From: Helianthus annuus
Lineage: Eukaryota > Streptophyta > Magnoliopsida > Asterales > Asteraceae
Length of the DNA stretch: 64,000 nt
Assembly: GCF_002127325.2 (NCBI RefSeq)
Contig: NC_035437.2
Coordinates: 158,855,597-158,919,596, forward strand
Reading direction: 5' to 3'
Positions 56,793 through 64,000 of the stretch are shown here, piece after piece (the first letter of the stretch is position 1; every line of letters starts with the position of its first letter). Under the pieces are notes generated by a model that saw nothing but the letters and a program-made list of their open reading frames with translations, was not told the origin of the DNA and did not search any database. The translations under genes were made by a program, and so were the position numbers.

Positions 56793-57254
56793 TGTTGGTG
56801 CAGTTGTCTGTCGACTACATCTTCGTTCGAGTCTTAGGGTAGGGCTGATTGTATTGTGAACGGAAAACGAGAAAACTTGTATTAGATAGGTTCGCTTATA
56901 GGGTAGATGAGTTGGTCCGCTTATATGTTCTTCATAGGTTCGCTCATATGTCACTTAGTTGGTTCGCTCTTGTGACATGATGAATGGTCCGCTTATATGG
57001 ACATGTCCATATAAGCGAACCATAGAGCCTATATATATGTGTGTCATATGAGCGGTTCTAGTAACGGTATATGTGTGTGAAACGGCGAAGCTCTGCCCGT
57101 TTGTCTCCGAGTCTTGTATATTTGTCATATAATCAATAAAGGAGACGTTAAGTAGTGAAATCAAGCTTTACGAAGACTAAATCAATGAGTTCCGCCTCTG
57201 ATCTAGTCTAAGCACTCTTCTGATCGACTCGACAGGTTTCAAAACGGTCCTACA
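56793..57254 (+). repeat. Element H 3' LTR
   Basis: 462 bp with the same palindrome at 56990-57017, followed by the TSD TTTGC and the rest of the G LTR. Confidence 0.93.
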
Positions 57255-57259
57255 TTTGC

Positions 57260-57351
57260 TAGCTGTTTCTAAGTCAGATACTTGTTTTCCGCACCTGTAT
57301 CTGATCAAAACTCCTCTGAACGACTCGTTCGGGTCGAAACACTATCCTACA
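57260..57351 (+). repeat. Element G 3' LTR, last part
   Basis: 92 bp matching the end of 42523-42969 and ending ATCCTACA before the TSD TATAT. Confidence 0.92.
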
Positions 57352-57356
57352 TATAT

Positions 57357-58560
57357 CAGCTTGATATTAACAATGCGTTTCTATGTGGTGACCTTAATGA
57401 AGAAATTTATATGTGCTTACCTGATGGTTATAATCCTTCTTGCGAGCCTAAAGTTTGTAAATTAAAAAAAAAATCCTTGTATGGATTGAAACAAGCACCT
57501 AGGATGTGGAATGAGAAACTTGTGTATGTTCTTGTCGATCTTGGTTTCGAACAGAGTAAGTGTGATCACTCCATGTTTGTCATGACAAAAGACACTGTTT
57601 TTATTGTCCTTCATGTCTATGTAGATGATATTATTATATCTGTTAATTGTTCAAAACAAATTAATGACATCAAACAGTTACTCAAATCAAAGTTTCTTAT
57701 AAAAGATTTGGGAAAATTGCAATATTTTCTGGGTATTGAAGTTATAAGAAACTCAACTAGCTTATGCTTAACCCAAAGGAAATACTGCTTAGATTTGCTT
57801 GCTGAATTCAGAATGACTGGTTATAAACCAGTCAGTTGTCCAATCAAGGCAAATCATGTTTTATCTCATCTTTGTGAGAAGGATAATCAACCCTTAACCA
57901 ATATAACAGTTTATCAAAAACTTTTGGGTAAATTGATCTATCTCTCACACACTAGGCCAGACATAGCATACTCTGTGCATTATCTTAGCCAATTTATGCA
58001 TTCTCCTTTACAAGCTCATTTCAAAATTGCTTTACGGCTTTTAAGGTATTTAAAAGGTGCTCCTGGAAAAGGAATTCTGTTTAAAAAGGGAGAATCTTTA
58101 AATATAAAAGCCTTTTCTGATTCGGACTGGGCTAAATGCCTAAGTTCTCGAAAATCAGTTACTGGTTTTTGTGTGTTCTTAGGGAATAATCTTGTTTCAT
58201 GGAAAAGTAAAAAGCAGTCCACCATCTCAAGGTCTTCTGCTGAAGCAGAATATCGATCCATATGTGCTGCTACATGTGAGATTATTTGGATCTCAAACCA
58301 TTTAAGGGAATTAAAGATTGATTCTAAGCTTCCTGTCCAGCTGTGTTGCGATAATACGGCTTCCATTTCCATTGCCGCCAACCCTGTCTTTCATGAGCGT
58401 ACCAAACACTTTGAGATTGACCTTTTCTTCTTAGGAGAAAAATTGCTAAAGGAATTATTTGAACAGTTGGTGTTAATCAGAAGATCAAGCTGCTGATGTC
58501 CTTTCCAAGGGTCTATCTCCCGGCCCTCATGAAAAGGTTTGTCAACTTCTCAACATATGA
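57357..58560 (+). pseudogene. pol: Element E: reverse transcriptase core and RNase H
   Basis: Continues from 42522: QLDINNAFLCGDLNEEIYM, then LYGLKQAPRMWNEKL and the catalytic YVDDIIIS. RNase H shows FSDSDWAKC, SRSSAEAEYRS, CDNTAS and HERTKHFEIDLFF, the copia RNase H residues. The frame from the junction to about 58470 is uninterrupted. A frameshift near 58465-58490 then disrupts the end (expected ADVLSKGLSPGPHEKVCQLL). It is remarkably well kept compared with the integrase half. Confidence 0.93.
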
Positions 58561-58564
58561 ATTG

Positions 58565-58577
58565 AGGGGGGGGGGGG
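58565..58577 (+). promoter_or_regulatory. Element E polypurine tract (13 G)
   Basis: An uninterrupted run of 13 G directly before the LTR start TGTTAAAATA. An expansion of the usual GAGGGGG tract is likely. Confidence 0.85.
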
Positions 58578-59039
58578 TGTTAAAATATTACAATTCCATA
58601 TTTTCTCTATATTATCGTTCCTTATATTTTTCCTTTTCTTTTCATGTTCTGCTGGGCTCTTTGTGGTTGTTGGGCTCATGTTCCTTCTGTTGGGCTAAAG
58701 TCTGTTGCTGGTGGGCTGCTTCCTGTTGCTGGTGGGCTGCTTCTATGCGCGTAAACCCTATGGGTTTGTCCCTATTTATTTGGCTTCCTTGGGATCCCAG
58801 AAATCATACGAGCATACTTCTCTCTCTCAGCTTCTTTCCGGTTTCTCTCTAGAACATTCAGCAACAATCTTTATCTGTTCGAGAGTTTTTTGTGTTGATT
58901 ATTATTGTATGCAGATTATCTTGTTGATAATCTGCCTTGTCACGGCGCCTTGTATCTTTCTCATATTATCTTTGTCTCAATACTTCTGTTTTACTTCAGT
59001 AATTTCAATAAAGATCATGTTGATTCCGTGTTGTTTACA
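58578..59039 (+). repeat. Element E 3' LTR
   Basis: 462 bp, TGTTAAAATA...GTTTACA. Its last 206 bp match 35954-36175. It contains the hairpin GCAGATTATC/GATAATCTGC (58911-58935). The site where element A entered the other copy corresponds to about 58834. A presumed TSD follows (AGAAA at 59040); its partner lies outside the window. Confidence 0.92.
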
Positions 59040-59384
59040 AGAAACTAGAAAGACTTCTTTGATCCCCAAAATAATTCTCACCTTCTAGCATAAGTAAGTT
59101 CATAACTTTAAAAAGGGGATTTGAAGTTGGAAAATAAGTATGTACACGTCACGAGCTGTCAAGCCCCAACTTATATCAAATCCTAGAAAATTTACTTTGA
59201 GGTTAGAGGCCATAAAAACATACAAGAATCTAAAATATTTTTGGCGTTCTTGGAAGACGACTCTTTCATAATCCAACATAATATCAAACCTTTTGCTAAT
59301 ATATATAGAATTAACAAGAATATGAAATTACAAATAATTAAAAATTTAGTAGTCATGTGATGTATACACGAAGTCACGAACCAA

Positions 59385-59460
59385 ATGAATCTTTGTACAC
59401 AGAATACACAAAGATTCTAATTATGAGTTAGATGTTCAGTGCTCTACCCAACAACTAAAT
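59385..59460 (-). pseudogene. tRNA-Met(CAT)-like remnant
   Basis: On the minus strand GTTGGGTAGAGC (about 59441-59452) resembles a D-arm/A box. The stem TCTAA/TTAGA (59432-59428 with 59420-59416) encloses the 7-nt loop CTCATAA with anticodon CAT. The acceptor stem is not evident and the T-arm is poor, so it is at best a decayed tRNA or a tRNA-derived SINE head. Confidence 0.25.
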
Positions 59461-59705
59461 AAAAGTTTAGTTCTTTCTGAAAAAAAGGGAAAAAAATGTC
59501 AAATTAAAGAGTATGTTGGGCAGACAAAGTAAACCAAAATAATTAATTATAGCACCTGAAAAAAAAAAGTAAACCAAAATAATTAATTTAAAAGGATTTA
59601 TATAGATTTTAGAAATAAAAATAGAGATTATTAAAAAAAAAGTCAATTAATTTTTAATTGGTATATATACCACCAAGGTTAACTTGTGAGTCCATATAAC
59701 ACAGA

Positions 59706-60378
59706 CAGGAGCGGACCCATATGGTACGCGTCGGAGTCCATGGACCCCAATATTTTTTAAAAAAATAGAAGAACCGGTATATTAATTTTTTTAAGGAGCC
59801 AATAAAACAAATTAGTTGGACCGCATATAGTATTAAAAACGAAGATGGTGTGTTGGTAAATCTCCTTTTATTCCAAAAATAGGTCTCAAGTTCAAGTCTT
59901 CCATCTCTTCTTTTTAGTTTATTTTTTTCATTAAAATTAAATTAGTACTTTAAAACAACACAACCGTCCACTAACCCTCTAATTTGCTTCTTTAAAATGA
60001 TAAATTTAATATCTCCGAATGATTTTATTTCGCATTTGATTACCAAATAAAACTTCCAACATATAGTGGCGTTCATAAAAAAAGCTTAAAAAAAAAAAAA
60101 CTTAAACAAAATTTTGAAGTTATGTAAAGTAATTGTGTTGTTTAGGTAGCTATTGGTTACAAACAACTTATTAATCACCACTGTCTGATAACGTGATGCT
60201 TAAATATGTTTCTTAATAATGTAGTGGTTTCATGTCCACTAAAGGTTTTTACATTATTTCCTAGCCCTGACCCGACCCGGCTACGATAATCGACCTGAAA
60301 ATTTTAATGTTTGTTTGTGAAAAAATTTTATATAAGAAAATAAACTGTAATAAAAAAAATTCTGAGTCCGTCACTAAG
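59706..60378. mobile_element. Possible degenerate DNA transposon with tRNA-like boxes
   Basis: The left end CAGGAGCGGACCCATA and the complement of the right end, TAGTGACGGACTCAGA, agree at roughly 11 of 16 positions. They resemble CAGTGGCGGA-type hAT ends, but I find no clear duplication at the borders. Inside, GATGGTGTGTTGG (59843) and AAGTTCAAGTCTT (59888) look like pol III A and B boxes. Both readings are weak. Confidence 0.25.
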
Positions 60379-62402
60379 GCTGAGTCCGTCACTAAGGCGA
60401 TAACCAAAACCAAAACGTGGTAGAATCCCTGAGGTCTCATCGTCAAGAATCAAAACCCAGATACAACAAAACGAAAAGAACCCAAGGAAAAACCAGATTG
60501 GACCACGTGTCCACATCTGGACCCGTTTAACCCGATAACCCGACCCCAACTTGCCTTATCAGGAAACCCAAAAAAATCTAATTTTAACACGAATCTCCAG
60601 GAGTAGTAGCTTACGTGCCCCCTGTAAGGGACACTTCTTGCAATCTGATTGGCTAAAAATCTTGACAGTGGACCCACATTATACTTTCTTGCTGTTTGTG
60701 GAACAAGCGTGACTAAGATGTTTGGTCATATCGCCACGTTTCAGTTTGAACCAATCCGGTGTTGTCTGGTTTTCAGATACCGGTTCATAGGAGAGGAAAA
60801 AGAGGAGGGTTATGGGTGTTTGAACCGATGTCGTCACACGTGTTACGCATCTATGATATACGTGGCCTCTTTCTAGGCATCTCTTTATATCACCAATGAT
60901 AAGAACAGAACATATCCTCTAGAAAGATATACAAGGGTCTTTTCAACCTGCATTAATAATATTAATTTATGCCATTACTGGTGGGATTTTTGTTAGGGGA
61001 CGAAATTCGGTCGGGTATCAATTTGATTCAGTTTGTTATGATATTGGTATTCACTGTAGCAATGGAAAGAGAAAAAAATTAATAAAGTTGAGATATGCTT
61101 AAAAGAGTATTGAAATGTGTTTTACATTAAATTGAAAAGCATAGAGCGAATACTAATAACAACTCCGGCATCGATATTGTTCGGTGAGAAACGGTTCGTT
61201 AAGGTATCGGTGCATATGCATTTGTAGAACCTATGATACAAAAAACACTCTACTTTGAATGCAACTTCGTAGTAAACAAATTTAACGAAATGACAAGAAA
61301 GAAATTTATACATAATTTTATATAATTAACGAAATGTCAAGAAAAAAATTATACATAATTGTACAAAAAAAATATAGTTTACGAAAGCAAATGATGAATA
61401 ACATCTTTTGTATATGTATTAAATAACCGAAAGCCATCTTCTTTATATAGTAATGTGACTCTAATTAATTAACATTATAGAAATAATTCATCAAATCCGT
61501 CCCCGAGTAAAATGGGTTTACGTACATTTGAGATTTCTTGTTGTTTAAATTTGTATATATAATTCCAGTTAAATCAAGTTTGAGAGGGGAGTGGATCTTC
61601 TCAGTAAAAGAATTTATACCAAGAATAAATTATTTGGTGAATAACATTTTTCAGTGTATTAAATCACTAATGATAAATATAACCAACTAATTATTTTGAT
61701 AAACTGTCTATTAAATATTAAAACTAAAGATAGAATCATAACAAAGTAACTAACAAGCTTAAACATCAATAAAAAATCAAATAATAATATCTATACTTTC
61801 TATAAAAGAAGAAAACTCGATTACATAAGAAAAGTTGAGGTGGCAGCCATAGAGGTTGTCCAACAATACATTTCTTATGTAATTATTGCATCATAAAGCT
61901 TAATATATAAAATCACTTTAAATTTCATTTAAATCTCTGCCCATATTCAAAACTCTGGCCATATTATTATTGCATCACTTTAAAATCAAAACTCTGCCTA
62001 TTCATCTATACAAAACCTCTGCCAGATTCAAAATTCAAAATTGTGGCTCCAGATTCAAAATTCAAAATTCAAACCATATATATACATGACATATATGAAT
62101 CTGGCTCCACATTTAAATTTCAATCCATCTCTCTCACTCATATCCGTGAGCATATCCATCTCTCTCAAATGCATAGCTCTCATGTCACCCGGTTAATCTC
62201 CGATTACAGATCTTTGTTCGAACATTTGTCGATTCTTTTACACATCATTGTTCTAATATCATTGTTCCAAGATCATCGTTCCATTGAAGCTTCCCATCAC
62301 GCATCAACGTTTCAACATTATTGTTGCAATATCATTGTTGCAACATCGTTGAAAGTTGCTTGTGCTACCTTTTTTGATGCGAGAGTTGCATGTTAGGTTT
62401 GT

Positions 62403-62756
62403 TATAACAACCCTCCTAAAATTCTTAAAGCACCCCTATACGTCTTAAAATACACCCCGTGTACGAAAAAACGGCCCCGAAATACCTTAACTTTTACAAA
62501 AATCAAATAAAACAAAATCTAGTAAGTTCTCGCGGGGCGCGACCCGTTTGGGGGAATGAGTCGCGGGGCGTGACAAGTCAGACATCAGGCGTAACCCTGT
62601 GATGCCACGTGTCCCAGTCGTGTCGAAGCTAGTCGTCAACTCAGCAAAGCTAGGGCCTACCCTAGAAGGCCTCGCGGGCCGCGAAGGCCCCTCTTGTTTC
62701 TCTCGCGGAGCGCGAGAACCCCCTGTTTCCATCCTATAAATGGAGCAGTCGACAAT
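62403..62756 (+). repeat. Element J LTR, truncated after the TATA box
   Basis: Starts TATAACAACCCTCC like the A LTR and matches its first part. Four CpG boxes start at 62531, 62562, 62673 and 62704 (consensus CGCGGNGCGCGA), followed after 19 bp by TATAAA at 62735. At about 62756 the LTR breaks off and gag sequence begins, so the rest of the LTR, the primer-binding site and the first part of gag are deleted. Confidence 0.82.
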
Positions 62757-64000
62757 CAGGAAGATGTTCCATGTACTGCTACGGTAATTCCAACTGTAAG
62801 CATTGCAAGAAGAAGCATTCAGGAAGATGCTCCATATACTGCAACTTCTGCAAAATACCTGAACACAAGGAAGAAGACTGCAGGAAGAAACCCAGTAATG
62901 AGATATGCTTCAATTGTGGAGAAAATGGACATATCAAACCAAACTGTCCGAAACTAGCTCCAGCAACAAACAACAAGACTACCAAGAATGCTAGAGCGTT
63001 TGTTTTGACAACTGAAGAAGCCAAGATGATTCCGGACGTGATTGCCGGTACGTTTTTATTTAATGATATTTTTGCTAAAGTATTATTTGACTCTGGTGCG
63101 AACCAAAGTTTTATTAATACTTCATTCTGCAAACTTCTCAATCAACCATTAACTAAACTTCAACAAGAATTTTTGGTAGAAACGGCAAATGGAGAATCCA
63201 TTAAGATTTCAAAAATCTTGCAGGGTGCAAGAATAGAGATTTTAAACCATAAATTTATTGCTAACCTTTATCCAATGAATCTGGCTGGATTTGATGTCTA
63301 TTAGGAATTGATTGGTTAATAGCCAATAAAGCCAGTATTCTCTGTGATCAAAAGTCAATACAAGTAAATTCACCAAAAGGTGGAAAGATCACAATTAAAG
63401 GAGACAAGCTAACTAGATCCACAAAATTCATCTCTGTGATGAAAACAGCAAGCTATGCAAGGAAAGGATCACTAGTGTATATGATTTCTATAATCATTAA
63501 CACCAAAGGAAAAGAATTGAAAGATATTCCCGTAGTATCTCAATTCTTAGATGTTTTCCCAGAAGAGCTACCTGGACTACCACCAGATAGAGAAGTTGAA
63601 TTCAGAATTCATCTACTACCAGGGACAACACCGATTGCCAAGGCACCTTACCGTTTAGCACCAGCAGAGATGCAATAACTAAAGAAACAGTTAGACGAAC
63701 TTCTGGAGAAAGGGTTCATACAGCCTAGTTCATCGCCATGGGGAGAACCAATCTTGTTTGTCAAGAAGAAGGACGGTCAATGCGTATTTGCATTGATTAC
63801 CGAGAACTGGACAAGGTCACCATTAAAAATCGGTACCCACTACCGCGAATCGATGATCTGTTCGATCAACTTCAAGGAGCTCGATTCTTTTCTAAGATCG
63901 ATTTACGTTCAGGATATCATCAACTGAAAGTACAGGAAGAGGACATTCCTAAAACTGCTTTTAGGACAAGGTATGGTCATTATGAATTTACAGCCATGCC
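62757..64000 (+). pseudogene. gag-pol: Element J: Ty3/gypsy gag end, protease and RT (runs off the right edge)
   Basis: A cysteine-rich region like the A Gag (KKHSGRCSIYCNFCKIPEHK, then CFNCGENGHIKPNC). Protease: LFDSGANQSFIN near 63085. A one-base loss near 63297-63303 shifts GFDV out of VLGIDWL. The linker LPGLPPDREVEF leads into RT. Further breaks are a TAA at 63676-63678 and a frameshift near 63776, just before the RT motif [26 protein letters not shown] and RTRYGHYEF then follow to the edge. It is the same family as A and supplies the A region lost at 951/14490. Confidence 0.9.

Larger units (their letters stand above)
51312..57254 (+). mobile_element. Element H: gag-only non-autonomous LTR retrotransposon
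   Basis: 5,943 bp with 462-bp LTRs (TGTTGGTGCAGTTG...GTCCTACA) and a perfect TSD TTTGC (51307-51311 and 57255-57259), inserted in the 3' LTR of G. It encodes one intact Gag and nothing else. LTR ends, leader motif array, Gag type and 3' non-coding region show it is a relative of G. Four LTR differences were seen by eye. Confidence 0.93.
42523..57351 (+). mobile_element. Element G: gag-only non-autonomous LTR retrotransposon
   Basis: 447-bp LTRs (TGTTGGTGCA...ATCCTACA) with a perfect TSD TATAT (42518-42522 and 57352-57356). The internal region has only a long Gag with two zinc knuckles and a 2.2-kb non-coding 3' region. No protease, integrase or RT is seen, so it fits the class called TR-GAG. 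Its Gag is split by insertion I and its 3' LTR by element H. Without these, G is about 7.2 kb. About ten LTR differences were seen by eye, so it is older than H, as nesting requires. Confidence 0.9.
35954..59039 (+). mobile_element. Element E: decayed Ty1/copia retrotransposon (5' end outside window)
   Basis: The visible part starts inside its 5' LTR, which element A interrupted, and ends at 59039 with a complete 3' LTR. Domain order is Gag, zinc knuckle, protease remnant, integrase, reverse transcriptase, RNase H, as in Ty1/copia. Two later insertions, F (38946-41684) and G (42523-57351), split it. Removing each with one TSD copy restores the coding frame at the codon level. Multiple frameshifts, an in-frame stop and lost catalytic residues make it dead. 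Confidence 0.93.
59040..62402. other. AT-rich flank without a supported gene
   Basis: 3.36 kb outside the nest. Reading frames are short and show no recognisable domain. Possible fragments inside it are listed separately. A direct 18-bp duplication (CTGAGTCCGTCACTAAGG) lies at about 60362-60397. A 10-bp inverted repeat GAATCTTTGT/ACAAAGATTC lies at 59387-59417. Otherwise I see nothing to annotate. Confidence 0.6.

Noticed and set aside
58496..59088. ORFs of 118 and 127 codons across the E 3' LTR
   Set aside because: They cross the poly-G purine tract and the LTR border; the first codons are the frameshifted end of RNase H.
60220..60900. Host gene promoter or exon near 60261-60876
   Set aside because: Frames of 60-75 codons on both strands without domain, splice or codon-use support.
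62043..62396. 117-codon frame before element J
   Set aside because: Low-complexity repeats (CAGATTCAAAATTC) and no recognisable domain; not enough to call a host exon.
61790..62402. Helitron 5' end suggested by TCTATACTTTC at 61790
   Set aside because: The start fits a Helitron, but I found no 3' hairpin with a CTRR end before element J, so the call cannot be supported.

Overview
The window is plant nuclear DNA, almost certainly from a eudicot. It is nearly pure nested LTR retrotransposon sequence. An origin in Asteraceae is my inference, because the large ORF at 29715 resembles a Gag-like protein I remember from daisy-family elements. I see no intact host gene, rRNA gene or CRISPR array. 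Nine LTR elements and one DNA transposon can be delimited. Most have a target-site duplication (TSD), and in several cases the interrupted reading frame closes exactly when the insert is removed.

Layout, outermost first. Element E is a decayed Ty1/copia element covering the right part of the window up to 59039; its 5' end lies left of the window. Element A (Ty3/gypsy; 1-35953, 5' end off the left edge) sits in the 5' LTR of E. A was itself hit by four insertions. B is a Ty3 chromovirus-like element with about 3.8-kb LTRs (952-14489). C is a nearly pristine Ty3 element on the minus strand (14682-24197). The third is a non-autonomous hAT transposon (24357-25240). D is a non-autonomous LTR element with a large unfamiliar ORF (26934-34629). 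The body of E was further hit by F, a solo LTR (38946-41684), and by G, a gag-only non-autonomous element (42523-57351). G contains I, a probable solo LTR (43682-45375), and H, a gag-only relative inserted in the 3' LTR of G (51312-57254). After E come 3.36 kb of AT-rich flank without a convincing gene, then J (62403 to the right edge), a broken relative of A.

How it works: C is the only element with a complete gag-pol. Its LTRs differ at two positions by eye, and its gag needs removal of an 80-bp intron. D, G and H have no protease, integrase or reverse transcriptase and must have been moved by other elements' enzymes. H keeps an open 810-codon Gag.

Most interesting structure: (1) a 91-nt block in the 3' non-coding regions of G and H that is identical while their Gags have diverged, carrying interleaved complementary segments (pseudoknot-like); (2) an array of one short motif in both LTR and leader of G and H, with a different but homogeneous variant in each; (3) CpG-rich boxes in pairs exactly 31 bp (A, J, F) or 21 bp (I) apart, ending 17-19 bp before a TATAAA box; (4) a phase-1 intron at the same gag position in B and C; (5) an extra ORF between primer-binding site and gag in B. 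LTR difference counts were made by eye.
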